From the NCBI GenBank assembly GCA_012798455.1, contig JAAZNC010000080.1, positions 1 to 50,082 of the forward strand: a DNA stretch of 50,082 nucleotides, written 5' to 3'. Below are positions 8,043 to 17,466 of the stretch, in pieces. Source of the DNA: Chloroflexota bacterium (lineage in GTDB: Bacteria; Chloroflexota; Anaerolineae; Anaerolineales; Anaerolineaceae). The translations under genes were made by a program, and so were the position numbers. Within the stretch, counting starts at the first letter, position 1; the number at the start of each line of letters is the position of its first letter. The notes beneath the pieces were generated by a model that was not told the DNA's origin, did no database searches, and saw nothing but the letters and a program-made list of their open reading frames with translations.

Positions 8043-10376
8043 TTATTCCGACTGCTCCGCTTCCACAAATCCGACCGCATAGCTTTTTTCTTCGTCCATG
8101 ATGATCTTCAGATGATTGTCTTTGCGATAATCCCTGATCGCCAACAAGCGTAAATTATTCATCAACCCTTCATCAGCATTGATAAAATCTACCAGATGGT
8201 TGGGCGCATGCTGGAAGAAGGGCTTGTGAAAAATATTTTCTGGGTCATCCAGCAAGATCGCCAGCGGATAGATCTGTGCTTCCAGCAGATCCTGGAAGAA
8301 ATGTGTTCCGAGAGAAGGTTCGGGCGCTGCACCGATATCCTTACCGGAAAGCTCGATCAGAGCGGCGGTGTTGAAAATATCGCTATATGCCACCGGTACC
8401 CCCAGGTCGGTGTTGGTACTACCCCAGCGACCGGGACCGATCAGGACATATCTTTTTTCTTCCATCTTGGCATTGACCTGCCCGATGGCGCGTGCCAGTT
8501 TGTAACGACTGCTATCATCCAGTTTATAGTATTCTTCAGGGGGTACAAATAAGGCATAAGTAATATTGGAAATGGTGCCCTGTGGAACCATGAAATAGGT
8601 GGAAAGGAGAATATCTTTTTCTTCCAGATTAGCCGGTATCTGGTCTTCGACTCCATTAGAAAGATGGCTTTGCGGGCGACATTGCAAAATGGTGTACTGG
8701 ATGGTTGGTTTTCCGGGTTCCGGTTCATCGATATTGAGCGTGAATTCAAGATCCACCGGGGCGCTGTAATTCATCTCCAATTTTTGTAAAATCTTGCGCA
8801 TGCTGATTGCCAGATTGGTGCGACGCAGCAACTCATCAAAGGTTAGCACAATGCGCTGGCGGTCTTTTTCCATCAGGCGGCTGTGCATGGGGGCGAAATA
8901 ACCATCTTCGCGCAACTGGGCGATGTATTTCAATGGGATGTAATCACTACCGATCACATCGTGGATGGGCAGGGTCTCAAATGTATTTTTCTTGATGTTA
9001 ATGAGATCCACATATTTTTGCGAACAGCGCTCCACGGTTTGAAAATCGGGCACGGGGCGCAATAACGGGTGACTGAGAGCGATCAAACGCGGGTAATCAT
9101 TTCCGACCCGATCCACTGCACGTGTTCCCAACCCCCACACCAGACGCACGAAACCATCTTCACGACGAATTTGAGGAGCCCAGCGGTAGAGATTGCGGCT
9201 AAATGCCACTCCGGCTGCGTCAGGCAGATAGTAATCTTCAAATCGTTCTCCTTCCACTTTCATGATGAGGATTGCCATGCGTTCATCGTAATCTTGTAGT
9301 CCTTTTTTTCGGCGATATAAAAGGGCATTGGGATTCAATGTAGAAGCCCATACGCGTGTGATCGCCTGGGTCAATGCCACCAAATTCTTTTCATAACTGC
9401 CTTGGTTCGGCAGGAAAAAACTGTCGTATTTACCGGCAAAGGAAGTACCAAATGAATCTTCCAGTAAACTGGAAGAACGCACGATCAGGGGTGCTTTGCC
9501 CACATTCTGCAAGACCACTTCCAGTTTTTCCAGGATATCGGTGGGAAAATTCCCTTTCAGAAAATCTTCCACAATCTTGGGATAATCTTCGCGCATCTGT
9601 TCTTCATTTTTATATTTTTGATCATTCCAGCGCTCGAAGCGGTTCATGGTGATAAAGGAATACTGTTCGTTGGAGCCGATGAAATAATATTCCGGTTTGG
9701 CTAACAGTGGTTTGAGATCATCATCCAGCTCATTTTGCAGAATGCGATGTGCCAGTAGCATCCCGGCAGCTTTTCCGCCGATGCGACCGGTGCCGATCTT
9801 GTGCTTGCGAATTTCAGAGAGGTCCTGAATGGTGAACCAGCGTTTGGCGATATTGATGTAAGGCAATTGATCGCTGATCATGGTGCGAATGAGTACCACG
9901 ATGGATTCCTCGAGGTGATGGTAATAGGCTTTCTGCTCTTCAGGTGGTAGCCTGAGAATGGACCAGGCATGTTCAAAAACCAGTTCCTGGGGAGCCAGTT
10001 CGGGATTGAAATCGATGGTGTGGCGATCCGTGTTGATGCCACGCTCCACCAAAACGCGGGTGACGATCTCTTGGAACAAGTCATAGGAAAAATGCTGGCT
10101 GAACAGGAGATCGGTAAGCTGATCGCGCACACGGGTGGTTCTTTTTTCCCAGACATCTGCTGCTTCTTCTCCGACCGGGTTATTGACCCCTTCACGTGCC
10201 TGAGATTGAATAGCTTTTTCGCGTACTTCGGATTCAAAATCGACCTGGGTGATAATATTGCGGCGGAACAACTCCTGGCGCATCTTGTGCCGGATGCGGT
10301 CGCTGAGGATAGGGTACTGCCCTATTGCCAGGTTGATGCTCATCAATCGATCAGTGGAATTAGAGAAATCCTGCAT
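8043..10376 (-). CDS. PEP/pyruvate-binding (PPDK N-domain-like) protein without a phosphohistidine domain
   Basis: The 777-residue protein has the ATP-grasp nucleotide-binding domain of pyruvate phosphate dikinase and PEP synthase. Its landmarks are IGGKAAGM near residues 200-206 and VRSSSLLEDSFGTSFAGKY at 299-317. The first 190 residues are a helical extension not found in the metabolic enzymes. I see no GGxTSH swivelling-histidine motif and no C-terminal PEP-binding barrel, so it should not act alone as a dikinase. It could be a subunit, a water-dikinase-like regulator or a phosphotransferase acting on another target. The gene stands alone, convergent with the DUF2334 gene over 38 bases. 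Confidence 0.75.
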   Translation of the reverse strand: MQDFSNSTDRLMSINLAIGQYPILSDRIRHKMRQELFRRNIITQVDFESEVREKAIQSQAREGVNNPVGEEAADVWEKRTTRVRDQLTDLLFSQHFSYDLFQEIVTRVLVERGINTDRHTIDFNPELAPQELVFEHAWSILRLPPEEQKAYYHHLEESIVVLIRTMISDQLPYINIAKRWFTIQDLSEIRKHKIGTGRIGGKAAGMLLAHRILQNELDDDLKPLLAKPEYYFIGSNEQYSFITMNRFERWNDQKYKNEEQMREDYPKIVEDFLKGNFPTDILEKLEVVLQNVGKAPLIVRSSSLLEDSFGTSFAGKYDSFFLPNQGSYEKNLVALTQAITRVWASTLNPNALLYRRKKGLQDYDERMAILIMKVEGERFEDYYLPDAAGVAFSRNLYRWAPQIRREDGFVRLVWGLGTRAVDRVGNDYPRLIALSHPLLRPVPDFQTVERCSQKYVDLINIKKNTFETLPIHDVIGSDYIPLKYIAQLREDGYFAPMHSRLMEKDRQRIVLTFDELLRRTNLAISMRKILQKLEMNYSAPVDLEFTLNIDEPEPGKPTIQYTILQCRPQSHLSNGVEDQIPANLEEKDILLSTYFMVPQGTISNITYALFVPPEEYYKLDDSSRYKLARAIGQVNAKMEEKRYVLIGPGRWGSTNTDLGVPVAYSDIFNTAALIELSGKDIGAAPEPSLGTHFFQDLLEAQIYPLAILLDDPENIFHKPFFQHAPNHLVDFINADEGLMNNLRLLAIRDYRKDNHLKIIMDEEKSYAVGFVEAEQSE

Positions 10377-10478
10377 GCTGGGTTCACATCCTACATTTGA
10401 TATGATGAAGAAGCTGGAAAAGGACAGTGGTTGAGGACAATAAATGTGCAGCCAGAAAGCTTCTTGATCTGTCTAGCG

Positions 10479-10487
10479 ATTATAACA
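10479..10487 (-). promoter_or_regulatory. Extended -10 promoter for the PEP/pyruvate-binding protein
   Basis: The minus strand reads TGTTATAAT, a perfect extended -10. No strong -35 is visible. Initiation near 10472 would give a leader of about 95 bases before the ATG at 10376. Confidence 0.5.
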
Positions 10488-10523
10488 AAATGGATGGATT
10501 GGGGTTGATTACATAAATCCCGA

Positions 10524-11651
10524 TTATCCGAGGTGCATTGGCATGATTACATGCAGATAAGAATCATCGCTGACCGGGCGAATCAACCCCGGGGTGTTGT
10601 CTGCATTGGTTTCGAGCACGGTATTGGGCGTGGCAATGACATCCAGCACATTCAGCAAGAAACTGACATTGAATGCGATCAGCAGTTCAGGACCATCAAT
10701 ATTGGCTTCCACTACTACCTCACCGGAACCTCGTTCCTCCGATTGGGATGAGAATTCCACGATGCCGGGACCCTGTTCTTGCGGTTGGATGTGCATGCGA
10801 ATGACATTATTGCTTTCGCGGGCGATGATCTCAGCCTGGCGGCAGGCTTTTTGAAATTCGGTAGTTGTGATGGTAGTGCTGGTCTTGTAGCTGCGCGGGA
10901 TGATGGCATTGTAATCAGGAAATTTACCATCGATCAACTGCGAAACCACTTCAGCATCCTTCAGATGGAAGATGACCTGACCGCGACCCTGCGGAACTAC
11001 CATACTGATGGATTCATCACCATTGGTGGCAATGCGCGCCAATTCACTCAAAGAACGCGCGGGGATGATCACTTTTACGGGAGCAGCCACCGCAGAGGAT
11101 AGGGATGCTTTCTTCACCGAGATGCGGAAGGCATCGGTGGCTGCCAGTGTGATCTCGTTGCTGCCGATCTCCATCATGACACCCTGCAGAACAGGGCGCG
11201 CTTCATCGGTTGAAGCAGCAAAACTGACCTGCTGTATCATCTCCTTAAAATCGGCGATGTTCAATTCCACACTGCTCTGCAGATCAGGCACCGGCATGGG
11301 AGGAAATTCCTGGGCATCGATGCCTTTGATGTCAAAGTTGGAAGTACCGCTGTGGATATTGAGGGTTTGTGTGCGGGTGTTTAAAGTGAGATCGACATTG
11401 TTGCCAGGCAGTGTGCCGATCAGATCGGAGAGGATTCGTGCAGGGATAGTGATGGAACCCTCTTCTTGAATTTGGGCACCGATCCACTTTGTGATGCCCA
11501 ACTCAAGGTTGGTAGCTGACAACCGCAAACGACCCTCATCGGTTGCAAGCAGAATATTGTTCAATACTGGTAGAGTGCTGCGGGGGGAAACTGCCCGTGT
11601 GACAATACCTAGCCCATGGGCAAGCTGCTGCTGTGAGACTGTTAGTTTCAT
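10524..11651 (-). CDS. dnaN: DNA polymerase III beta subunit (sliding clamp)
   Basis: DnaN forms the ring that tethers the replicative polymerase to DNA. The 375-residue length is standard. The N-terminus MKLTVSQQQLAHGLGIVTRA, the repeat VSPRSTLPVLNNILLA and the C-terminal MPMHL tail are typical. I chose the ATG at 11651 because GGGAGGGAG precedes it and because the likely -10 (11688-11693) lies inside the longer frame that opens at 11705. Unusually there is no dnaA, recF or gyrB beside it. The parS pair 6 kb away still suggests an origin-proximal position. Confidence 0.96.
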   Translation of the reverse strand: MKLTVSQQQLAHGLGIVTRAVSPRSTLPVLNNILLATDEGRLRLSATNLELGITKWIGAQIQEEGSITIPARILSDLIGTLPGNNVDLTLNTRTQTLNIHSGTSNFDIKGIDAQEFPPMPVPDLQSSVELNIADFKEMIQQVSFAASTDEARPVLQGVMMEIGSNEITLAATDAFRISVKKASLSSAVAAPVKVIIPARSLSELARIATNGDESISMVVPQGRGQVIFHLKDAEVVSQLIDGKFPDYNAIIPRSYKTSTTITTTEFQKACRQAEIIARESNNVIRMHIQPQEQGPGIVEFSSQSEERGSGEVVVEANIDGPELLIAFNVSFLLNVLDVIATPNTVLETNADNTPGLIRPVSDDSYLHVIMPMHLG

Positions 11652-11687
11652 GCGATACTCCCTCCCGGAATGATATTGGATGTAAAA

Positions 11688-11693
11688 AGTATA
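11688..11693 (-). promoter_or_regulatory. Candidate -10 element for dnaN
   Basis: The minus strand has TATACT, with CTGGAA 18 bases upstream as a weak -35. Transcription starting near 11681 agrees with the ATG at 11651 and excludes the longer frame. Confidence 0.4.
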
Positions 11694-11773
11694 CAACGAG
11701 CGCACATAATTTTCCAGTCGAGAAGAAAGAATGCTGGTGAGGGTGAACAGGTTTTATCTGGTAGGCAAGAAAT

Positions 11774-11804
11774 AAAAAAAGCCAGGCATATTTGCACCTG
11801 GCTT
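11774..11804 (-). terminator. Rho-independent terminator of the glutamate dehydrogenase gene
   Basis: On the minus strand an 8-bp stem, AAGCCAGG with CCTGGCTT, encloses a 10-base loop and runs into a T tract. It lies about 20 bases downstream of the stop at 11826. Confidence 0.88.
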
Positions 11805-11825
11805 CAATTGATCCGTAAATATGGG

Positions 11826-13112
11826 TTAAATCCAGCCACGCAGTTGCATGGCATTCACTACGCGATTGATGGCTACCATGTAGGCTGCATCGCGCATGAA
11901 GACCTTTTCACCTGTGCTCATTTCATAAACACTCTTGAAGGCTTCGGTGATCTTATCATCCAATCTTTCAAGGACTTCGCGACGTGTCCAGTAGAAATTC
12001 ATATCGTTTTGAACACCTTCAAAATACGAGACGGTAACGCCACCGGCATTGCACAGAAAATCAGGAATGACAAACACGTTGTTGCTTTTGAGCACTTCAT
12101 CCGCTTCAGGGGTAGTCGGACCATTAGCGCCCTCGGCGATGATGCGCACCTTATCGCTGATCTGCAGCACGGTTTCGGCGTTGATCTGTCCTTCGATGGC
12201 AGCGGGGATGAGCACATCCACATCTTTCTGCAGCCATACAGAACCATCTTCGATCTTGTAACCGGCAGCTTTGGCTTTTTCTTTGTCAATGGTGCCGTAC
12301 TGGTCGGTGATAGACTGCAGGAAAACTGCATCAATGCCATCGTCTTTGTTGACCACGTAAGAAGTGCGGTCAAAGCGATCCCAATAGGAGACGCACACCA
12401 CTTTCCCTTTGAGCAATTCTTTGAAGCCAATGGCAGCATACTGGGCGACATTCCCGAACCCCTGAATAGCAGCTGTGCATTTGGAGGGATCCATTTTTAA
12501 GCGCAGCATGGCTTCGCGCAGGTTATATATCACGCCATAACCAGTAGCTTCGGTACGACCTTGAGAGCCACCCCCACCGACGGGTTTTCCGGTGATCACA
12601 CCTGGGGTATATTCACCTGCCAACTTGGAATATTCATCCATCATCCACCCCATCATTTGCGGAGTGGTGCCCACGTCAGGAGCAGGCACGTCACGACGCG
12701 GACCAATCGAGCGCCACACCTTCTGTATGTAACCGCGGCACAGACGTTCCTTCTCACTCAGTTTCAATGTTGCAGGATCAACGATCACGCCACCCTTGGC
12801 ACCACCGAGGGGGATATCGGCAACTGCGCATTTCCATGTCATCCATGTTGCCAGGGCGCGTACGGTATCTACAGTTTCTGAAGGGTGAAACCGGATGCCA
12901 CCCTTGCATGGACCGCGCGCATCATTATGTTGCACACGAAATCCTTCGAACATTTTCATACTGCCGTCGTCCATGCGCACGGGAATGCGGAAATGAAATT
13001 CGCGCATTGGCCAACGCAAGAATTCGCGTACTTGTGGATCCAACCGTAACTGTTCTGCCACATGGTCAAACTGCTGTTGAGCCATCTTAAAGGCATTGGT
13101 TGTTTCATTCAT
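11826..13112 (-). CDS. gdhA: Glu/Leu/Phe/Val dehydrogenase, probable glutamate dehydrogenase
   Basis: The enzyme interconverts glutamate and 2-oxoglutarate plus ammonia with NAD(P). The 428-residue length fits the hexameric class. GGAKGGVIVDP contains the catalytic-lysine region, PAPDVGT follows it, and IQGFGNVAQYAA is the Rossmann dinucleotide-binding segment. Related leucine or valine dehydrogenases are shorter, which favours glutamate. The ATG at 13112 has GGAGAG upstream. The gene has its own promoter and terminator, so it is a single-gene unit. Confidence 0.93.
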   Translation of the reverse strand: MNETTNAFKMAQQQFDHVAEQLRLDPQVREFLRWPMREFHFRIPVRMDDGSMKMFEGFRVQHNDARGPCKGGIRFHPSETVDTVRALATWMTWKCAVADIPLGGAKGGVIVDPATLKLSEKERLCRGYIQKVWRSIGPRRDVPAPDVGTTPQMMGWMMDEYSKLAGEYTPGVITGKPVGGGGSQGRTEATGYGVIYNLREAMLRLKMDPSKCTAAIQGFGNVAQYAAIGFKELLKGKVVCVSYWDRFDRTSYVVNKDDGIDAVFLQSITDQYGTIDKEKAKAAGYKIEDGSVWLQKDVDVLIPAAIEGQINAETVLQISDKVRIIAEGANGPTTPEADEVLKSNNVFVIPDFLCNAGGVTVSYFEGVQNDMNFYWTRREVLERLDDKITEAFKSVYEMSTGEKVFMRDAAYMVAINRVVNAMQLRGWI

Positions 13113-13202
13113 GGTCGATTCTCTCCATGGTAAATTATTTAAGGCAAGCGCACCGGCTTTTTGTTCAAAATAAACCTTTAAATGCCTTATTTTCGTACCT
13201 TT

Positions 13203-13230
13203 AGTTTAAATGTTCCCCGCTTGCCGTCAA
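13203..13230 (-). promoter_or_regulatory. Candidate promoter of the glutamate dehydrogenase gene
   Basis: The minus strand has TTGACG (13230-13225), a 16-base spacer and TAAACT (13208-13203). Initiation near 13196 gives a leader of about 84 bases. I see no riboswitch-like fold in it. Confidence 0.5.
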
Positions 13231-13305
13231 GGTGAAGAACCTCGCCAATCGAGATGATGTCTTACGGTATCTCCAAAATAATGGGACAGCAGGCAGATAA
13301 TACCG

Positions 13306-14754
13306 CTACCTAGACAGTGCTTCTTTTAATAACTGGCGGATAAGCTGCGGATCGCCCTTCCCCTGGCAAGCTTGCATGGCTTGCCCGAACAACCAATTGA
13401 AAACCGTCTCTTTTCCGGCATGGTAACTGGCGACTTCATCAGGATTTTCGAGCAGTACTTGAACAACCACTTTCTCCAGTTCATCTTCAGAAGAGATCAA
13501 CTGCAAGCCACTTTCTGTGATGATCTCATGCGCAGACCTGTCGCTTCGCAGCATTTCCTTGAGGATCTCTTTGGCGGAGTTCTTGTTGACTTTGCGCTGC
13601 TGGTGCAGTTTGATCAATTCCGCCAGGGCAGTGGGGGAGATCGTCAGTTCCTCAATAGATTGACCGCTTTCGTTCATCCAGCTAAAAATGTCCCCCAGTA
13701 TCCAATTAGCAATGACACTGGCAGAGATATCCTGTGCGACGGCAGCAGTTTGCTCAAAAAAGAGACCGGTTGCTTTATCTTGAATGAGAGCATCTGCCTT
13801 ATCTGCCGGAAGCGAAAATTCCAGTTGATAACGGGCGCGTTTTTCCACCGGTAGTTCCGGCATATTTTGTGTAACAGCATCTATCCAGGTCTGATCTACG
13901 ATCAAAGGCGGCAGATCCGGTTCAGGAAAATAGCGATAATCATGGGCTTCTTCTTTGCTGCGCTGGCTGAAGGTTTTGCCCTGCACCTCATTCCAGCCCA
14001 GTGTTTCCTGGCTCACCTTGCCGCCCTGTTCCAGAATGCGCTGCTGGCGCTTCAATTCATATTCGATGGCACGTTCCATGGAATGGATGCTGTTGAGGTT
14101 TTTGATCTCTACGCGCGTGCCCAATGGGGCAGTTTCATTTTCGCGCATCGAAACATTGGCTTCAAAACGCATAGCGCCTTTTTCCATATCTCCGGTGGTG
14201 ATACCCAGATAACGCAGCAGCAGACGCAGTTCCTGGCTGTAAGCGCGCACCTCTTCCACGGTATGCATATCGGGTTCGGTAACGATCTCCAGCAGGGGGA
14301 TGCCGGCACGGTTCAGATCGACCAGCGAGAAAGATTCACCGTCATCATTGATATGATTCAACTTTCCGGTATCCTCTTCCAGATGAGCACGATGGATACG
14401 GATGACCTTTTCTCCTTTAGAAGTGGTGATGGGTATCCAGCCATCAAACGTGATGGGATATTCGTATTGGGATATCTGGTAACCTTTGGGAAGGTCGGGA
14501 TAAAAATAATTCTTACGGGCAAAAATGCTGCGTTCGGCGACGCTGCAATGCAGTGCCAAACCGGCGCGAATGGCATATTCCACCGCTTGTTTATTGACCA
14601 CTGGCAGGGTTCCGGGCATGCCCAGGCAGACCGGGCAGACCGCAGTGTTAGGTTGTGCCTGGGTGGGATCCACCACCTGGCAGCCACAAAACATCTTGGT
14701 AGTGGTGGATAGTTCTACATGGACTTCAAGACCAATATCGGTAAAATACTGCAT
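13306..14754 (-). CDS. gatB: Aspartyl/glutamyl-tRNA(Asn/Gln) amidotransferase subunit B
   Basis: GatB is the kinase and tRNA-binding subunit of the GatCAB complex, which amidates misacylated Glu-tRNA(Gln) and Asp-tRNA(Asn). The 482-residue length is normal. The signature GLEVHVELSTTTKMFCGC opens the protein, and DLPKGYQISQYE and VDLNRAGIPLLEIVTEPD follow. The C-terminal 150 residues form the helical YqeY-like tail domain that contacts tRNA. The gatA and gatC genes are not in this window. It stands between the glutamate dehydrogenase gene and an aminotransferase gene, all on the minus strand but with separate spacing. Confidence 0.97.
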   Translation of the reverse strand: MQYFTDIGLEVHVELSTTTKMFCGCQVVDPTQAQPNTAVCPVCLGMPGTLPVVNKQAVEYAIRAGLALHCSVAERSIFARKNYFYPDLPKGYQISQYEYPITFDGWIPITTSKGEKVIRIHRAHLEEDTGKLNHINDDGESFSLVDLNRAGIPLLEIVTEPDMHTVEEVRAYSQELRLLLRYLGITTGDMEKGAMRFEANVSMRENETAPLGTRVEIKNLNSIHSMERAIEYELKRQQRILEQGGKVSQETLGWNEVQGKTFSQRSKEEAHDYRYFPEPDLPPLIVDQTWIDAVTQNMPELPVEKRARYQLEFSLPADKADALIQDKATGLFFEQTAAVAQDISASVIANWILGDIFSWMNESGQSIEELTISPTALAELIKLHQQRKVNKNSAKEILKEMLRSDRSAHEIITESGLQLISSEDELEKVVVQVLLENPDEVASYHAGKETVFNWLFGQAMQACQGKGDPQLIRQLLKEALSR

Positions 14755-14808
14755 GGTTCATCCCGGACGTTGAATTGTCCATGATTTTACCATCGCAGAC
14801 AAAAACTG

Positions 14809-15969
14809 TTAGAGCGATTTGACGAATTGGTCGATTCTTTCCAGGGCTTCTTCAATCTGGTCTGAAGCAGTGGCATAAGAACAGCGCACGAACCCGCTGC
14901 CGGCTTCTCCAAAAGCGATGCCAGGTACCACAGCGACTTTTTTCTCCATCAGCAGCCTTTCGGCGAAAGTGGATTCATCCAATCCGGTTACGCTGACCTG
15001 CGGGAAGACGTAAAAAGCACCATGCGGTTCCACTGTGGGTAACCCGATATAGTTCAAGCCTTCCACGATCATGCGCCGGCGGTTGTCATACTCCTGGCGC
15101 ATCTGTTCGACATGTTCTTCACAATCAGTGATGGCAGTGATAGCAGCGATTTGTGCCATGGTGGGAGCGGTCATGATGGTGTACTGGTGAATGAGCAGCA
15201 TGCCCTGTATGAGATCAGCCGGGGCAGCCACGTACCCCAGACGCCAACCTGTCATGGCATAATCCTTGGAGAAACCACCAATCAAAATGGTGCGGTTGCG
15301 CATTCCGGGTAGAGCGGGGAAGCAAGTATGTTCCACCCCGTAGATCAAGCGATCGTAGATCTCATCCGAAATGACCAGCAGGTCGTGTTGTTCAGCAAGC
15401 TGTGCCAGTTCCAGCAGGCGCTCACGTGATGCCACTGCGCCGGTAGGATTATTGGGAAAATTGATCATGATAGCGCGCGTGCGGGGGGTGATGGCTTTTT
15501 TGATGGCAGCAATGTTCAGGTCGAAATTCTCTTCCATACAGGTCGGCACTTCCACCGGCACGCCACCCGCCAGGGAAACCTCAGGCTGGTAAGAAACAAA
15601 ACAAGGAGTGGGAATGATGACCTCATCTCCATTTTCCAGAATAGCATTGGCGGTCAGATAAAGCGCCTCCGAACCGCCGACGGTGATGATGATCTCGTTG
15701 TAGGGATCATATGAGACACTGTACTTTTTTTGCAAGTGTTCGGCGATCACCTCTCGCAGCCTGGTGACTCCAAAATTGGAGGAATAGTGAGTTTCGCCAT
15801 CCTGCAGAGCTTTTATGCCAGCTTTGAGAATGGGATCAGGGGTAGTGAAATCAGGTTCACCGATGCCGAGAGAGATGATATCTTTCATGGTAGCAGCGAT
15901 ATCAAAGAACCGTCGAATGATAGATGGATGTAATTTCTGTACTTTTTGGCTCAAGTATGACTTTTGCAT
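14809..15969 (-). CDS. PLP-dependent class I/II aminotransferase (AspB/AlaT type)
   Basis: This 386-residue enzyme belongs to the fold-type I aminotransferases of the aspartate/aromatic group. The Schiff-base lysine is Lys235 in GGFSKDYAMTGWRLGY. Other conserved points are the NNPTG loop at 173-177 (FPNNPTGAV) and SDEIYDRLIY at 201-210. An arginine near the end (FVRCSYA) should bind the substrate carboxylate. Substrate choice among aspartate, alanine, aromatic amino acids and methionine cannot be fixed by reading. AGGAGCAGCG precedes the ATG. The pdxST genes upstream in this window make its cofactor. Confidence 0.92.
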   Translation of the reverse strand: MQKSYLSQKVQKLHPSIIRRFFDIAATMKDIISLGIGEPDFTTPDPILKAGIKALQDGETHYSSNFGVTRLREVIAEHLQKKYSVSYDPYNEIIITVGGSEALYLTANAILENGDEVIIPTPCFVSYQPEVSLAGGVPVEVPTCMEENFDLNIAAIKKAITPRTRAIMINFPNNPTGAVASRERLLELAQLAEQHDLLVISDEIYDRLIYGVEHTCFPALPGMRNRTILIGGFSKDYAMTGWRLGYVAAPADLIQGMLLIHQYTIMTAPTMAQIAAITAITDCEEHVEQMRQEYDNRRRMIVEGLNYIGLPTVEPHGAFYVFPQVSVTGLDESTFAERLLMEKKVAVVPGIAFGEAGSGFVRCSYATASDQIEEALERIDQFVKSL

Positions 15970-16090
15970 CGCTGCTCCTTTAATAAATTGTTTTATTTTC
16001 CGAGAAAAAATTTCCTGTTAGTATACGTGAGGACGCACAGAAATACCAGCATCATTTTTCACGTGGTGAATGTAATAGAAGTACACAGAA

Positions 16091-17104
16091 CTAGATCTCG
16101 ATCCAGGAATTGTCGCCGATGTTCATCTGCTCGGCGCGCCCCTTGACACTGGCGTTACGCCCGATCAGGGAATTTTCCAATACCATTTCTTTAATGGAAG
16201 CCCCTTCTTCAATGATGGAATTGCGAATGAGGGCATTGCTGATCTCACAACTGGAAGAGATCGAGACATGCGGACCGATGACGCTGTTGGTGATCTGCGC
16301 GTCGGGGGCGATATACACAGGCGGGATGATGGTGATGCCGTTGCACGGTGCAATGTCGGCGGTGTTGTCGCGCCCGTGATCGAGCAGGTATTTGTTGGTC
16401 TCCAGCAGGGCTTCGGGTTTACCGGCATCCAGCCAGGTTTCGATGGTCTTGGTCTTGAACCTGGCACCATGCTCGATCATGATGTTGATGGCATCTGCCA
16501 GGAAAAATTCACCTTTCAAACTGATATCGCGTTCCATCTGTTCTTCGATGGCAGCCATCAGATCTTGCCCTTCGCGGAAATAATAAAAACCTACCACTAC
16601 CAGATTGTTTCGTACATCCTGTGGTTTTTCGATCAAGCGGGTTATGTAACCCTCTTCATTCACTTCTGCCACTCCAAAGCGGCGCGGATCGGGGGTGGGT
16701 TTGACCCAGGCGATGCCATCTTCTTTTTCGTCTGCCAGGAAGGACAGATCGGTTTCAATGAGCGTGTCGGAAAATGCCATCAGCATAGGCCCCTTGAAGT
16801 GTTGTTTGGCAAGATAAAGTGCGTCAGACTGCCCGCGCATTTGCTCTTGCACGGCGAAATGCACGATCTTTTGCGGATGTTTTTCATGAATATAGGGTTC
16901 GATCTGTTCCCCCTGGTTAGGACCGATGATCAGAACATATTCGGCGTGTTCTCTATCCGGAACGCTGTTGAACTGGTCCAGTACATAATCCAGCACGGTT
17001 TTGCCGGCGACGTGGATGAGTGGTTTGGGTTTGCTCCAGGTGTGTGGGCGCATTCTGGTTCCCAAACCAGCCATGGGAACCGCGATCTTGAATTGGCTAT
17101 TCAA
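16091..17104 (-). CDS. NDP-sugar nucleotidyltransferase with C-terminal beta-helix
   Basis: The enzyme joins a sugar 1-phosphate to a nucleoside triphosphate to make an activated sugar. The N-terminal signature AVPMAGLGTRMRPHTWSKPKP is the GxGTRxxPxTxxxPKP nucleotide-binding loop of glucose-1-phosphate uridylyl/thymidylyltransferases. The last 80 residues carry hexapeptide-like repeats (IAPDAQITNSVIGPHVSIS) of a left-handed beta-helix. I prefer a TTG start at 17104 because GGAGGG lies 4 bases before it, giving 337 residues; the ATG at 17167 would add 21 residues and has no ribosome-binding site. The exact sugar is unknown. It is immediately upstream of no other sugar gene. Confidence 0.88.
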   Translation of the reverse strand: MNSQFKIAVPMAGLGTRMRPHTWSKPKPLIHVAGKTVLDYVLDQFNSVPDREHAEYVLIIGPNQGEQIEPYIHEKHPQKIVHFAVQEQMRGQSDALYLAKQHFKGPMLMAFSDTLIETDLSFLADEKEDGIAWVKPTPDPRRFGVAEVNEEGYITRLIEKPQDVRNNLVVVGFYYFREGQDLMAAIEEQMERDISLKGEFFLADAINIMIEHGARFKTKTIETWLDAGKPEALLETNKYLLDHGRDNTADIAPCNGITIIPPVYIAPDAQITNSVIGPHVSISSSCEISNALIRNSIIEEGASIKEMVLENSLIGRNASVKGRAEQMNIGDNSWIEI

Positions 17105-17234
17105 AGAACCCTCCGTTTTGAAGTGGTTGCCTGATTTTACTGCAAAAACACCATTTTTAATGGTCACCTCAATTATACGAGCAGATGGATAAGCTTGCAG
17201 TGGCTCTTATCACGAAAAGTAGTGCAAAAGAGTT

Positions 17235-17263
17235 AAAACAAGAACCAGCTCAGCGCTGGTTCT
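17235..17263 (-). terminator. Terminator downstream of tRNA-Leu
   Basis: AGAACCAG (17241-17248) and CTGGTTCT (17256-17263) form a perfect 8-bp stem with a 7-base loop. On the minus strand it is followed by TGTTTT. It lies 8 bases past the tRNA 3' end. Confidence 0.8.
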
Positions 17264-17270
17264 GTTGAGG

Positions 17271-17352
17271 TGCCGAAGGTGGGAATCGAACCCACAATCC
17301 CGAGGGAACACGATTTTGAGTCGTGCGCGTCTGCCAATTCCGCCACTCCGGC
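17271..17352 (-). tRNA. tRNA-Leu (anticodon CAA)
   Basis: The minus strand folds into a cloverleaf. The acceptor stem pairs GCCGGAG with CTTCGGC and the discriminator is A. The anticodon stem CACGA/TCGTG encloses CTCAAAA, so the anticodon is CAA, which reads UUG. The long variable arm marks a class II tRNA, and the T arm contains GGTTCGATTCC. The CCA end is not encoded. Confidence 0.95.
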
Positions 17353-17364
17353 AGTGATAGAGAA

Positions 17365-17393
17365 AGTATATCCAAATTCCAAATACCGGTCAA
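17365..17393 (-). promoter_or_regulatory. Promoter of tRNA-Leu
   Basis: TTGACC (17393-17388), a 17-base spacer and TATACT (17370-17365) on the minus strand form a near-consensus sigma-70 promoter. The expected start is about 5 bases upstream of the mature tRNA. Confidence 0.8.
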
Positions 17394-17466
17394 GTGGGAG
17401 CGGGTTTACCTGTTTCGGGTTAGAATTGAGCCAACCAAATAATTTGAGTTGGTCGAGGAAGTTATT

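Noticed and set aside
11670-12500. Long plus-strand frame opposite the glutamate dehydrogenase gene
   Set aside because: It is a mirror frame of a well-conserved enzyme and shows no family motif. The same holds for long antisense frames at 13867-14712, 16268-17134, 39069-40133 and 45846-47033.
16055-16070. Third parS-like sequence (TTTTTCACGTGGTGAA)
   Set aside because: Only 11 of 16 positions match the parS consensus and the right arm is wrong, so chance is the simpler explanation.
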